A stretch of 64,000 nucleotides of DNA from Falsiroseomonas oleicola (GTDB taxonomy: Bacteria > Pseudomonadota > Alphaproteobacteria > Acetobacterales > Acetobacteraceae). The notes beneath the pieces were generated by a model, which worked only from the letters and a program-made list of their open reading frames with translations, did not search any database and was not told where the DNA came from. The DNA lies in NCBI RefSeq assembly GCF_019029495.1, contig NZ_JAERQM010000003.1, positions 124,001 through 188,000 of the forward strand, read 5' to 3'. This document shows positions 36,066-46,569 of the stretch, one piece after another (within the stretch, counting starts at the first letter, position 1; each line of letters begins with the position of its first letter). The position numbers and the translations under genes were made by a program.

Positions 36066-37420
36066 GCCGCGGCGATCATCGCGGCGCCGGCCGCAAGGCC
36101 GTTCAGCCGCGCGGCGAAGCCGGGGAAGGAGGTCTCGATGAAGGCGCCGTCATCGATCCGCACGGGCTGGCGCGCGACAAGGCCCAGCACCAGGGCGGAC
36201 ATGGCGATGCGATGGTCCATGTGAGTCTCCACCAGCCCGCCACCCTCGGGCCGGCCTTCATTCCCGTGCACGATCAGATCGTCCCCCTCGATGGCGCAGC
36301 GGATGCCATTGGCCGCCAGCAGCGCGGCGGTGGCGGTCAGCCGGTCGCTTTCCTTCACCCGCAGCTCCCGCAACCCCCGCATCCGCGTGGTGCCCCGGGC
36401 GCAGGCCGCCACCACGGCCAGGATCGGATATTCGTCGATCATCGCCGGCGCGCGATCCGCCGGCACCTCGATGCCGGTGAGGGCGGAGGCGCGGATCAGC
36501 AGGTCCGCCACCGGCTCGCCGCCCTCGATACGGGGATTTTCCTCGGTGATATCGGCCCCCATCTCGCGCAGCGTGGCGAAGATGCCGGCGCGGAGCGGGT
36601 TCAGGCCGACGCCCTGGATGGTGAGCACCGAACCCGGCACCAGCAGCGCCGCGACCGCCGGGAAGGCGGCGGAGGAAGGATCGCCCGGCACCACCACCGG
36701 GGCGGCGATCAGCTCCGGCTGCCCGGTCAGCTCGATGACCCGGCCAGCGCCTTGCGGCGTCACCCGCACCGTCGCACCGAAATGCCGCAGCATGTTTTCC
36801 GTATGGTCGCGCGTCGCCTCCGCCTCCGTCACCCGGGTCACGCCGCGGGCACCGAGGCCGGCGAGCAGGCAGGCGGACTTCACCTGGGCGGAGGGCACCG
36901 GCACGGCATAGTCCAGCGGCAGCGGGTCCGCCGCGCCCTGCACCGCCAGCGGCAGCCGACCACCCGCACGCCCCACGAACCGGGCGCCGGTGGCGGCAAG
37001 CGGGTCGGTGACCCGCCGCATCGGTCGCTGGCGGAGGGAGGCATCGCCGGTCAGCACCGCGAAGACCGCATGCCCGGCCAGCAAGCCGCAGAGCAGCCGC
37101 GCGGCGGTGCCGGAATTGCCCATGTCGAGCACATCCGCCGGCTCCACCAGCCCGCCAATGCCACGCCCGGCGACCTGCCAGGTGCCATCGGCGCCCTTCG
37201 TCACCCGCGCGCCCAGCGCCCGCATGGCGGCGGCCGTGCGCAGCACATCCTCGCCTTCCAGCAGCCCGGTGATTTCGGTGGTGCCCACCGCCAGGGCCCC
37301 CAGCATCAGCGCCCGGTGGCTGATGGACTTGTCGCCCGGCACGGTGATCCGGCCGGTCAACGGTCCAGCCGGCGCGGCGGCACGCAGCGGCTTCGGGGCC
37401 GTGTCAGTCGGGTTGTGCAT
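36062..37420 (-). CDS. aroA: 3-phosphoshikimate 1-carboxyvinyltransferase (EPSP synthase)
   Basis: A 452-residue enzyme of the shikimate pathway joining PEP and shikimate 3-phosphate. [18 protein letters not shown] lies near residue 30, [19 protein letters not shown] near 105 and [13 protein letters not shown] near 355. ATG 37420 was chosen because it begins the conserved protein; the open frame runs about 1 kb further upstream but has no homologous content. It is the first gene of the minus-strand housekeeping run. Confidence 0.95.
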   Translation of the reverse strand: MHNPTDTAPKPLRAAAPAGPLTGRITVPGDKSISHRALMLGALAVGTTEITGLLEGEDVLRTAAAMRALGARVTKGADGTWQVAGRGIGGLVEPADVLDMGNSGTAARLLCGLLAGHAVFAVLTGDASLRQRPMRRVTDPLAATGARFVGRAGGRLPLAVQGAADPLPLDYAVPVPSAQVKSACLLAGLGARGVTRVTEAEATRDHTENMLRHFGATVRVTPQGAGRVIELTGQPELIAAPVVVPGDPSSAAFPAVAALLVPGSVLTIQGVGLNPLRAGIFATLREMGADITEENPRIEGGEPVADLLIRASALTGIEVPADRAPAMIDEYPILAVVAACARGTTRMRGLRELRVKESDRLTATAALLAANGIRCAIEGDDLIVHGNEGRPEGGGLVETHMDHRIAMSALVLGLVARQPVRIDDGAFIETSFPGFAARLNGLAAGAAMIAAA

Positions 37421-37533
37421 GACTTGGCGTTTGACATGCAGGGCGTGAAGTGGCAATCGCGCGCACCCTTTACGCCCCGGCGGCTCGCGGACCCCTGCGT
37501 GCGCCGCGGCCTGGCACGAGGCTCTTCTTCCCC

Positions 37534-37854
37534 ATGGCGAAGCCCGAACTTGGACTGAAGCGCATCTGCGTGTCCTGTGGCACGAAGTTCTACGACCTGA
37601 CCCGCGCGCCCGCGATCTGCCCGAAATGCGGCACCGAACAGCCGGCCGAGCAGCCGCGCCTGAAGCGTGCCGCCCCCCTGCCCGAGGACCGCAAGAAGCG
37701 CGCCGCGGTGGCCGAGAGCGAGGTCGAGGACGGCGTCGAGGTCGAGGCGGATGACGGCGACGAGGCGATCGAGGACGCCGAGGAGCTGGAGGATGCGGAT
37801 GAGGAGCTGGGCGACGACCTGGTCGTCGAGACCGACCGCGAGGAAGAGGTCTGA
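37534..37854 (+). CDS. FYDLN acidic protein (TIGR02300 family)
   Basis: A 106-residue protein with a zinc-ribbon N-terminus ([28 protein letters not shown]) and a very acidic C-terminal half (Glu/Asp runs). This is the alphaproteobacterial FYDLN_acid family of unknown function, here with FYDLT in place of FYDLN. The start at [10 protein letters not shown] is the conserved one; an upstream in-frame start at 37450 is less likely. It is divergent from aroA, as usual for this family. Confidence 0.88.
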   Translation: MAKPELGLKRICVSCGTKFYDLTRAPAICPKCGTEQPAEQPRLKRAAPLPEDRKKRAAVAESEVEDGVEVEADDGDEAIEDAEELEDADEELGDDLVVETDREEEV

Positions 37855-37860
37855 TATTCG

Positions 37861-37879
37861 GCCGGCGGTCTCCGCCGGC
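37861..37879 (+). terminator. Hairpin after the FYDLN gene
   Basis: An 8-bp perfect stem GCCGGCGG/CCGCCGGC with a TCT loop, 6 bp after the stop, in the gap between convergent genes. No T-run follows. Confidence 0.4.
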
Positions 37880-37905
37880 TGAGTGATTGGCAAGGAGGCG
37901 TGGCT

Positions 37906-38262
37906 CTAATCCGGGTCGCGCCCCAGCGCCGATTCCAGCGCCTGCCGCGCCGCCCTCTGCCGGGCGAACAGCCGGCCCGGGGCCACCAGCCGCAGCCCCG
38001 GCCGGTCCACCCGCAGCAGCAGGGTGGCCCCCGGCGCCAGGCCGAGGGATTTGCGCAAGGAACCCGGCAGCGTCAGCCGCCCCTTGAGGTCCAGCGTGGG
38101 CGCCCTGCCCGCCGCCGCGCCCTCCCCCGGCAGCACATGCAGCTCGCCATCCTCGACCGCCACCACCAGCTTCATTCCGGGCACGATGCCGCAGGCGTCG
38201 CGCAGCATCGGGGTCAGCAGCACCCGGCCGCGGGTATCGAGGCGCAGTTTGTGGGGACGCAT
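37906..38262 (-). CDS. AbrB/SpoVT-like protein with two beta units
   Basis: A 118-residue protein. Two similar short beta units are seen: [20 protein letters not shown] with [13 protein letters not shown], and [20 protein letters not shown] with [13 protein letters not shown]. Both follow the AbrB/MazE swapped-hairpin pattern ('D.kGRi.LP..lR..lGl..Gd.l.v'). Such proteins bind DNA as transition-state or antitoxin-type regulators; no toxin gene is adjacent. ATG 38262 is the start used here; the upstream in-frame part is not needed. Confidence 0.68.
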   Translation of the reverse strand: MRPHKLRLDTRGRVLLTPMLRDACGIVPGMKLVVAVEDGELHVLPGEGAAAGRAPTLDLKGRLTLPGSLRKSLGLAPGATLLLRVDRPGLRLVAPGRLFARQRAARQALESALGRDPD

Positions 38263-38547
38263 GGGGAAATCCGGCCGTTTCGGTTGCGCAGTCTGCCGCA
38301 GATTCACCCCCCAGTGCAAAGGGGCCGCGTTCACGGCATGGGTGCAGCGTCGCCCCTGCATGACCTGCCAATGGATTCCTTTTGGTGCCGGGCCCCTGCG
38401 GCGTGTAGCCTTGTCGATTGAGGCTACGTGGCGCCCCCGCCATTCAGCCGATTCCCTGCGGCGCGCCGCACTACCCCCAAGCCGGACCTCCTCCGGCGGC
38501 GCGCCGTGGGGTTTCCTGCCCCGCTTCGGCTGGCGGCCGGATCCAGC

Positions 38548-38952
38548 TCAATCCACCAGCAGCTTCGACACGGCGAAGAAGCGCAGCGTGGCGGCGCGGA
38601 TGGTCATGTCGCCGCTGAATGGCGCGGGCTCCCCCTTCCGGTCCAGGAAGCCGATGCCGCCATCCTGGTCCAGATGCAGCGACAGCCCCGGCTCCAGCAC
38701 ATTGATCGCGGAAATGAGCTGAGTGAGGGTCACATGCCGCAGCGCCAGAACGTCCTGCCCCGCCACGCCCTGGAACTGCGCATCGCCATCCATCGGGCTC
38801 CAACTGGCGCAGGCAACGGCGGGGGTGGCGAGGCGGGGGTGGCGCGCCGGCGCGCGTCGGGAACCCCGCCCCCAGTCACCCGCCATCTCGCGCCAGTTCC
38901 GCGCCGTGCTCCCATCCCGTCGGCCGCTGGCCTTCCCCTGATCCATGCTCAT
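38548..38952 (-). CDS. Hypothetical protein with FSG-type beta tail
   Basis: A 134-residue protein of unknown family. The first 60 residues are low in order and Arg-rich; the rest is a compact domain (VLALRHVTLTQLISAINVLE, LSLHLDQDGGIGFLDRKGE, then FSGDMTIRAATLRFFAV). The ATG at 38952 follows a perfect AGGAGGT six bases upstream, which supports it as a real gene. Its end resembles the short frame at 39157-39267. The 285-bp gap between its stop and the AbrB-like gene shows nothing clear. Confidence 0.55.
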   Translation of the reverse strand: MSMDQGKASGRRDGSTARNWREMAGDWGRGSRRAPARHPRLATPAVACASWSPMDGDAQFQGVAGQDVLALRHVTLTQLISAINVLEPGLSLHLDQDGGIGFLDRKGEPAPFSGDMTIRAATLRFFAVSKLLVD

Positions 38953-39156
38953 CGTCCTACCTCCTGACCGGGGGCCGCCCGGTGGGCGACCGCCTTGCCG
39001 GGAAGCTATCCGCGCAGGCTCCCGGACAGCAGGAGGGTCGTTTCGATGGAGGTCATAGGCAGCGCCTACCCGCCCCAGCCCGCCATGGCCGGAATGCCGG
39101 CATGCCCCCCGAAAGGGGACGTGCGGGGGCGCCCGGTTCGGTGATGCGGCAGTGGA

Positions 39157-39267
39157 TCAGAACTGGATCTGGACGCGCTCCACATCGAAGAACGTCATGG
39201 TCTCGCCGCCAACGGTGATCTTGCCGCTGAAGCTGACCTGGACCAGGGCGTTCACCAGGATCTCCAC
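39157..39267 (-). pseudogene. Short relative of the 38548 gene, possible remnant
   Basis: The reading frame VEILVNALVQVSFSGKITVG, ending ETMTFFDVERVQIQF, shares the pattern FSG(K/D)(I/M)T(V/I)...FF.V with the end of the 38548-38952 protein. A longer frame would start inside the typA terminator. A GTG at 39267 is the only sensible start and has no ribosome site. It is read as a decayed duplicate. Confidence 0.35.
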
Positions 39268-39314
39268 GCCGGGCGCGTGCGACGAGGCCCGGCCAATGGG
39301 GGGTTCCGGCCACG

Positions 39315-39344
39315 AAAAAGGCCCGCCTGCAATGCAGACGGGCC
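39315..39344 (-). terminator. Intrinsic terminator of typA
   Basis: On the minus strand a 12-bp stem with one wobble pair (39333-39344 with 39320-39331) is followed by five Ts (39319-39315), 60 bp after the typA stop. Confidence 0.82.
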
Positions 39345-39403
39345 TTTCCACGTGAAACGTGCTCTCGCGAACGGCTTACGCCGATTCGGCTCCTGCGAAC
39401 GGC

Positions 39404-41233
<1,830 letters not shown>

Positions 41234-41433
41234 GGTTCTGTCCGGGTTCCGGCCACAAGAGTTTCAGCGAGGAATCCGAAACGGACCCTTCGCGCCGACC
41301 CCCGCCGCCCCGGGCATGACCGTCTGACGACGACCATCCAGGCACCACGCTGGGCCATTGGCATTGATGCGGCGCACACATAAGGCGGAAGCGGGCAAAA
41401 AGCGAGCACGAAGCGCATTGCCAGGCCCGGAAG

Positions 41434-41460
41434 GCAGCCCCGCTTCCTGGGCGGGGCTGC
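41434..41460. terminator. Hairpin after the 41471 gene
   Basis: A 10-bp perfect GC stem (GCAGCCCCGC/GCGGGGCTGC) with a 7-base loop lies 10 bp beyond the stop of the minus-strand secreted-protein gene. TTT follows only on the plus side, so direction is unclear. Confidence 0.55.
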
Positions 41461-41470
41461 TTTCGCGGGG

Positions 41471-42061
41471 TTACGGGGTGCTTGGCGCCGGCATCGGACC
41501 CGGCGTGAACATCGGCGCCGGGGCCGGGCCGAGGTTTCGGGGTGCGCCACCGCCCATGGTCTGCGGCGTAGCGGAACCCGCGCCGGTCATGCTGTCCGGC
41601 ACCATGGCGTCGCGGTTCATCACTGCGCCGGTGCTCTGCGCCGCCGGGCTCGGCGCGCTCAGGGCGGCCATGGCCTGGTCGATGCGGCGGTTCACCTCCG
41701 CACGGTCACGACGGTTCAGCGCATCCCGCGCCGCGCCAATCTCCGCGATGGCGCCGGAACTCGCCGGAGTGCTGGCACGGTCCGGCATGACGGAGCGCGT
41801 CAGGATGCGGGTCTCGGCCTGTTCCAGGTTTTCGCGCGCCTGGGCGATGCGGCCGGCGGAGAGCGATTCCCGCGCCTGGCGCAGGAAGGTCTCGGCCTGA
41901 TCGGCGGCAGCAGGGCTGGGGTTGGTGATGCTGTGGCCGGGCGCCGAATGGGGCGCGGCGGTGCCCTGCGTCTGCGTCATCACCTGGGCATGGGCCAGCC
42001 CGGGCAGGGCAAGCGGAATGGCCAGAGCCGTGGCGAAGGCGAGAGTCGAACGGATACGCAT
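41471..42061 (-). CDS. Secreted hypothetical protein, Pro/Ala-rich
   Basis: A 196-residue protein with a clean Sec signal peptide (residues 1-25, LAFATALAIPLALPGLAHAQ). The middle is helical (AETFLRQARESLSAGRIAQA, then RENLEQAETRIL), resembling the small periplasmic helix-repeat proteins of Acetobacteraceae, and the tail is Pro/Gly/Met-rich and probably disordered. An AGGAGG lies 5 bp before ATG 42061. Function is unknown. Confidence 0.72.
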   Translation of the reverse strand: MRIRSTLAFATALAIPLALPGLAHAQVMTQTQGTAAPHSAPGHSITNPSPAAADQAETFLRQARESLSAGRIAQARENLEQAETRILTRSVMPDRASTPASSGAIAEIGAARDALNRRDRAEVNRRIDQAMAALSAPSPAAQSTGAVMNRDAMVPDSMTGAGSATPQTMGGGAPRNLGPAPAPMFTPGPMPAPSTP

Positions 42062-42169
42062 GGAACCTCCTTTCCTGGGCCGGGATTGGCCCCTCGGAGA
42101 GTCCAACGCCGCCCGGGACCAGAGGTTCCAGGCGACGTAACGTCTTGATCCGGAAAAAGTTTCCGCAAT

Positions 42170-43159
42170 TCAGGCGGCGACGAGCGCCTTCAGGTCGGCC
42201 TGCGGGCGGGCGCCGAAGTGGCTGATCACCTCCGCCGCCGCCACCGAACCCCAGCGACCGCACTCGGCCATCGGCTTGCCCTGGGCGAGGGCCGCGAGGA
42301 AGCCGGCGGCATAGGCATCGCCCGCGCCGGTGGTGTCCACCACCTGCGTCGGCACCGCCGCCACCCGCCATTCCTGGTCGCCAGCGACCACCAGGCTGCC
42401 CTTTTCCGACAGCGTGATGGCGGCCAGCGAAACTTCCGTCCGGACCTTGGCGATGGCGGCGGCGAGGTCGTCGGTCTCATAGAGCGACAGGATCTCCGCC
42501 TCATTGGCGAAGAGGATGTCGGTCTCGTTCTTCACGAAATCCTGGAAGGCGGCGCGGTGCCGGCCGACGCAGAAGGGGTCTGAGAGGGTCAGCGCCACCT
42601 GCCGACCGGCTGCGTGCGCAGCCCGGGAGGCCTTGAAGAAAGCGGCCTTGGCCTCGGGCGGGTCGAACAGGTAGCCCTCCAGGTAGGTGACGGCGGCAGA
42701 GACCACCTCCGCCTCCGACACATCATCCGGGCCGAAGGCGACGCAGGCGCCCAGGAAGGTGTTCATGGTGCGCTGGCCGTCGGGCGTCACCAGGATCAGG
42801 CAGCGCGCGGTCGGCGCGCCGCCGGACAGGGGCGCGGTGGGGAAGTGCACGCCGGCGGCCTGGATATCGTGCCCGAAGACCTTTCCCAGCTCATCGGCCG
42901 CGACCTTGCCGAGGAAACCGACGCGCGCACCCAGCGCCGCGGCCACGGCGCAGGTATTGGCGGCGGACCCGCCGCTGCCTTCCACGCCCGGCCCCATGGC
43001 GGCGTAGATGCGCTCCGCCGCGGCGGTGTCGATCAGCGCCATGCCGCCCTTGGCCATGCCCTGTCCGGCGAGGAAACCATCCTCGGCCCGGGCCAGCACA
43101 TCGACGATGGCATTGCCGATGCCGAGCAGGTCGAGCTTGGGCGGGGGGGCGTCGGTCAT
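42170..43159 (-). CDS. PfkB-family carbohydrate kinase, adenosine kinase-like
   Basis: A 329-residue ribokinase-family enzyme. LDLLGIGNAIVDVLA opens the fold, GGSAANTCAVAAALG is the substrate loop near residue 65, and DTTGAGDAYAAGFLAAL near 275 is PfkB signature 2 with the catalytic Asp. Alphaproteobacterial proteins of this exact type are usually annotated adenosine kinase. Other nucleosides or sugars are possible. Start 43159 is the conserved one; the long upstream open frame is not homologous. Confidence 0.88.
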   Translation of the reverse strand: MTDAPPPKLDLLGIGNAIVDVLARAEDGFLAGQGMAKGGMALIDTAAAERIYAAMGPGVEGSGGSAANTCAVAAALGARVGFLGKVAADELGKVFGHDIQAAGVHFPTAPLSGGAPTARCLILVTPDGQRTMNTFLGACVAFGPDDVSEAEVVSAAVTYLEGYLFDPPEAKAAFFKASRAAHAAGRQVALTLSDPFCVGRHRAAFQDFVKNETDILFANEAEILSLYETDDLAAAIAKVRTEVSLAAITLSEKGSLVVAGDQEWRVAAVPTQVVDTTGAGDAYAAGFLAALAQGKPMAECGRWGSVAAAEVISHFGARPQADLKALVAA

Positions 43160-43279
43160 CGTGGTTCGGGCCTCGCTGCGGGTTCTGCGCGTGATGTGCG
43201 CCAGCGCCGATCGGGCTGCAAGGTCATGTGACCGACGGCCAGCTTGGCGCGGGCCGGGCGCCAGGCCATTTCCACCCTC

Positions 43280-43933
43280 ATGCTGACACCGCTGCTGCTG
43301 GCGCTGCGCCAGTTTCCCGACCCGGCCTTCCGCCGGCCGTTGCTGCTGGGCGCCCTCGGGGCCTTGGCCGGCCTCCTGGGGCTTGGCACGCTCTCCGCCT
43401 GGGGCCTCGGCGCGCTGGCGGGCGGAGAGGGGTGGCTGGCGGCCACGGCGGCCGCGGCCGGCGCCGTGCTGGTCGTCTTCGCGGCCTGGTGGCTGTTCAT
43501 TCCGCTGCTGCTGGCGGTTGCCGGCCAGTTCCTGGATGGCGTCGCCGCGGCGGTGGAGGCCCGGCATTATCCCGAACTGCCGCCACCGCGCGGCGCCAGC
43601 GCCGCCACCCAGGCCTGGAGCGCGGCGGTGCTGGCGGCGAAGATGGCGGGGCTGACGCTGATCCTGCTGCCCTTGTCGCTGCTGCTGCCCGTGGTCGGCG
43701 TGGTGCTGCTCTGGGCCGTTGCCGCGATCGGGCTGGGGCAGGGGTTGTTCGAGGGCGTCGCCCTGCGCCGCATGGGTCGCGACGCGGCGGAGGCGCTGCG
43801 CCGCCGTCATCGCACTGCCATCTGGGGACTGGGCAGCGTGCTGGCGCTGCTGGCGGCGGTGCCGCTGCTCAATCTGGCGGTGCCGGTGCTGGGCGCGGCT
43901 GCCATGACACATCTGCTGCATCGCCTTCGATAG
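43280..43933 (+). CDS. EI24/CysZ-like membrane protein
   Basis: A 217-residue protein with about four hydrophobic segments (residues 20-45, 57-90, 120-155 and 185-212). LALRQFPDPAFRRPLLLGAL at the start and the later LPLSLLLPVVGVVLLWAVAA fit the EI24 domain shared with the sulfate-uptake protein CysZ. ATG 43280 was preferred to TTG 43244, but neither has a ribosome site. No sulfate-assimilation gene is nearby, so substrate is open. Confidence 0.72.
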   Translation: MLTPLLLALRQFPDPAFRRPLLLGALGALAGLLGLGTLSAWGLGALAGGEGWLAATAAAAGAVLVVFAAWWLFIPLLLAVAGQFLDGVAAAVEARHYPELPPPRGASAATQAWSAAVLAAKMAGLTLILLPLSLLLPVVGVVLLWAVAAIGLGQGLFEGVALRRMGRDAAEALRRRHRTAIWGLGSVLALLAAVPLLNLAVPVLGAAAMTHLLHRLR

Positions 43934-44213
43934 GGCAACGCCCCGAATAGAGCGGCAGGCGAAACCTTCCGGCCCGCATTTCCAGTGGATGGTTCGCAAG
44001 AAATGCGGAAGCGGCGCGACCCGCCGTTGTCTCCCCGCGGCGGAGCGTGTTAGCCGGAAGGCCTGCATGGAGTGCCAGCCGCGCCTTGCTCGCATCGTCA
44101 GGGGGGTCCTGCCGGGATGCGACAGGGATGCGGTCCGGTATCCTGCCTGCGGCGTCTTGTCTGCGGTGTCACGGCCGTGGGGGACAGCGGGCCAGTACAG
44201 TAGAAGGGGGACG

Positions 44214-44882
44214 ATGATGAATGTCTTCGGCCGTCGCCGGGAAGAAAAACCGGCCGAGCCCAACCCCGACCAGTCCACCACCGTGCCCACCAGCCGCGAC
44301 CCGGATCTGGGCGCGCCCTCACTCCGACCTTCCAGGGATGCCTCGACCATGAGCCTCGCCCCCAAGCCGCCCTCGCCCACCATGCCGGGCGGCCCGACGC
44401 CGCCCGCCGGCACCGCCATCCCGCCGCGGCCGCCCCAGATGGGTGGCCAGATGGGTGGGCAACCGGGGCAGATGCCCGGCGCGCCGACCATGCCGGCGCC
44501 GCGGCCCCAGACGCCGGATCGCCGCACCCTGGTGGTCGGCCGCGGCATCAGCCTGCAGGGCACCGTGGCCGATGCCGAGCGCCTGGTGGTCGAAGGCACG
44601 GTCGAGAGCCAGATGATCCAGGCGACCGAGCTGTCCATCAGCCAGACCGGCGTCTTCAAGGGCGAGGTCCAGGTCGAGGATGCCGAGATCGCCGGCACCT
44701 TCGATGGCACGCTGACCGCGCGCGGCCAGCTTGTCATCCGCGGTACCGGCCGGGTCATCGGCACGGCCCGCTGCCGTCGCCTGATGGTCGAGGATGGCGG
44801 CCAGATCTCCGGCAAGATGGAGATGCTGGGCGAAGGCCAGATCTCCCCCGGCCCGGCGCCCCGCGCCTACGCCGAGGGCTGA
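44214..44882 (+). CDS. Bactofilin-type polymer-forming protein
   Basis: A 222-residue protein. Residues 1-100 are a disordered Pro/Gly/Met-rich linker (with QMGGQMGGQ). Residues 105-205 are a DUF583 right-handed beta-helix: VVGRGISLQGTVADAERLVV, EGTVESQMIQATELSIS, TGVFKGEVQVEDAEIAGTFD. Bactofilins form filaments without nucleotide and place wall or stalk enzymes. A LytM-type peptidase gene often accompanies them, but not here. AAGGGGG precedes the tandem ATG at 44214. The 280-bp gap before it shows nothing else clear. Confidence 0.85.
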   Translation: MMNVFGRRREEKPAEPNPDQSTTVPTSRDPDLGAPSLRPSRDASTMSLAPKPPSPTMPGGPTPPAGTAIPPRPPQMGGQMGGQPGQMPGAPTMPAPRPQTPDRRTLVVGRGISLQGTVADAERLVVEGTVESQMIQATELSISQTGVFKGEVQVEDAEIAGTFDGTLTARGQLVIRGTGRVIGTARCRRLMVEDGGQISGKMEMLGEGQISPGPAPRAYAEG

Positions 44883-44897
44883 CGCGCGCCGCGCTTG

Positions 44898-45587
44898 ATG
44901 CGCCGCATCGCCCCAATGGCAGGATCGCCGGCGGCCCCGATGGCCGCCATGCTGGTCGCCCTGCTATCCGCCTGCGCCCAGCCGGATCCGGCGGATCCGG
45001 TGGTGGTGTTGCAGGAGGCATTGGCTGCGCATCAGGCGAGCCTGGCGGCGATCGCACCCCGTCCCGCCGCGGCGGGGGGCGAGGGCTCCGTCGCCCCGGC
45101 TGTACCGCCGCCGCCGCGAACCACCGCCCGCGACCCGGGTGCGGCGCCCGGCATGGCCGGGCAGTTGGTGGGCCATCCGCCGGACAGCATCGCCACCTGG
45201 TTCGGCGAGCCAAGGCTGCGGCGGATGGAGGAGGGGGCGGAGATCTGGCACTACCAGGGTCCGCAATGCCATCTGGACCTGGTCTTCTACCGCGATGAGG
45301 CACCAGGCGGCATGCTGCGCGTGGCCTTTGCCGCCGCCCGCGCCATCGGTACCTCACGACGTGGGGAGGCCGCCTGCCTGCGCGACATCGCCCGAGGCGC
45401 CCTTCCGGCCGCAGGGCCGGCTTCCACACCGGCGGCGCCCGTATCTGGAACCACATCGGCGGAGCCGGTATCTGGTGCCACACCGGCGGAGCCGGTGTCT
45501 GGTGCCACGCCGGCGGAGCCGGTGGAGTTGGTTCCCACCATTCCCCCACCGCCGCCCTCGCCGCCCGATCAGCCGGTGGGCGCCTGA
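44898..45587 (+). CDS. Lipoprotein with tandem-repeat tail
   Basis: A 229-residue protein. The signal ends in a lipobox (LVALLSAC, Cys near residue 26), so it is probably an outer- or inner-membrane lipoprotein. Residues 90-170 form a small domain (GMAGQLVGHPPDSIATWFGE, IWHYQGPQCHLDLVFYRDE) resembling small lipoproteins that bind envelope partners. The tail has three 9-residue repeats of SGATPAEPV type and a Pro run. It starts 15 bp after the bactofilin stop and is probably co-transcribed. Confidence 0.72.
   Translation: MRRIAPMAGSPAAPMAAMLVALLSACAQPDPADPVVVLQEALAAHQASLAAIAPRPAAAGGEGSVAPAVPPPPRTTARDPGAAPGMAGQLVGHPPDSIATWFGEPRLRRMEEGAEIWHYQGPQCHLDLVFYRDEAPGGMLRVAFAAARAIGTSRRGEAACLRDIARGALPAAGPASTPAAPVSGTTSAEPVSGATPAEPVSGATPAEPVELVPTIPPPPPSPPDQPVGA
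45441..45521 (+). repeat. Three 27-bp in-frame tandem repeats
   Basis: Units begin at 45441, 45468 and 45495, with a few substitutions between them. Each codes for VSG(T/A)T(S/P)AEP. Copy number changes would alter the lipoprotein tail without shifting frame. Confidence 0.85.
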
Positions 45588-45624
45588 CAGCCTGGGCCTT
45601 CACGCACGGACATTCCGTCAGGCA

Positions 45625-45840
45625 TCACAGATACCGGCCACGCTCCAGGATTTCGAGGGTGTAGTCGTGGTAGCTCATGCCGAGTGCCTCGGCCCGCGCC
45701 AACCGCCGCAGCACCACCTCCCGCCCCGGGCTGCGCCAGGCGCGGCGATGCGCCTGGCGCCAGCAATGAAGGCGCCAGCCTTCCTCCGGATCCGGCTCCT
45801 CCAGCGGCGGGCCGCCATTATGGCCGGGCGGCGCGGTCAT
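45625..45840 (-). CDS. Small conserved protein (GHNGGPPL family)
   Basis: A 71-residue protein: PPGHNGGPPLEEPDPEEGWR, then HCWRQAHRRAWRSP, LRRLARAEALGMSYHDYTLE. The 'GHNGGPPL' opening and the Trp/Arg-rich helix are familiar from small alphaproteobacterial proteins of unknown function. It converges with the lipoprotein gene and is divergent from the XRE-cupin regulator. Confidence 0.65.
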   Translation of the reverse strand: MTAPPGHNGGPPLEEPDPEEGWRLHCWRQAHRRAWRSPGREVVLRRLARAEALGMSYHDYTLEILERGRYL

Positions 45841-45928
45841 GCCGCCCTTCGGGATGCAAAGGCACGGATCGTCATGGGGGGAGAGCCCTCGTCCTATCGA
45901 CTGAAACTATGATAGACGAAAATCCACT

Positions 45929-46516
45929 ATGCAAGATGATCCGATCGCCACAGCCGACGAGGCCACACAGCAGCTCGCCACCCGCCTGAAGACGGAGCGG
46001 GAGGCGCGTGGCTGGTCGATTGCCGAACTCGCGGAACGCTCCGGCGTCTCCCGCGCCATGATCAGCAAGGTGGAGCGCGGGGAGGCGAGCCCGACGGCCG
46101 CCCTGCTCGGCCGCCTCTCCGGCCCCTTCGGCCTGACCGTCTCGGCCTTGCTGGCGCGGGCGGAGGCTGCGGCACCCGGCGGGGTGGTGGTGCGGGTGGC
46201 GGAACAGGCGCTGTGGCGCGACCCGGGCACGGGCTATCTGCGGCGCATGGTCTCTCCGCCCGGCGCCAATCCGGAGCTGGTGCAGGTGGAGCTGCCACCC
46301 GGCGCGCGCGTGCCCTATCCCGCCGCCTCCTACGCCCTGCTCGACGGTCGCTGCATCTGGCTGCTGGAGGGGGAGTTGCTGTTCCATGAGGGTGCGCGGA
46401 CGCATCGCCTGGCCGCGGGCGACTGCCTGGCGCTCGGGCTGCCCGCGGACTGCGCCTATGAAAACCCCTCCGCCACGCAGCCCTGCCGCTATGTCGTGGC
46501 GGTGGCGCGGCGGTGA
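45929..46516 (+). CDS. XRE-family regulator with C-terminal cupin
   Basis: A 195-residue regulator. The Cro/C1-type helix-turn-helix covers residues about 15-70 (LKTEREARGWSIAELAERSG, VSRAMISKVERGEASPTAAL). A cupin domain covers 105-190 (VQVELPPGARVPYP, WLLEGELLFHEGA, LAAGDCLALGLP) and probably senses a small ligand. This class often controls an adjacent transporter or catabolic gene, and an AEC transporter gene follows on the same strand 53 bp away. A weak CTATC/GATAG dyad lies at 45894-45915 before its start. Confidence 0.88.
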   Translation: MQDDPIATADEATQQLATRLKTEREARGWSIAELAERSGVSRAMISKVERGEASPTAALLGRLSGPFGLTVSALLARAEAAAPGGVVVRVAEQALWRDPGTGYLRRMVSPPGANPELVQVELPPGARVPYPAASYALLDGRCIWLLEGELLFHEGARTHRLAAGDCLALGLPADCAYENPSATQPCRYVVAVARR

Positions 46517-46569
46517 GGGCCGTCGCATGATGATGCGCCGCAGCATGTCAGGGCGGATGTGAGTTCCGG

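Noticed and set aside
37421-38443. N-terminal extension of aroA by about 340 residues
   Set aside because: It runs through the FYDLN gene and AbrB-like gene on other frames and has shadow composition.
43160-44815. N-terminal extension of the PfkB kinase
   Set aside because: It overlaps the EI24-like and bactofilin genes and has no kinase content.
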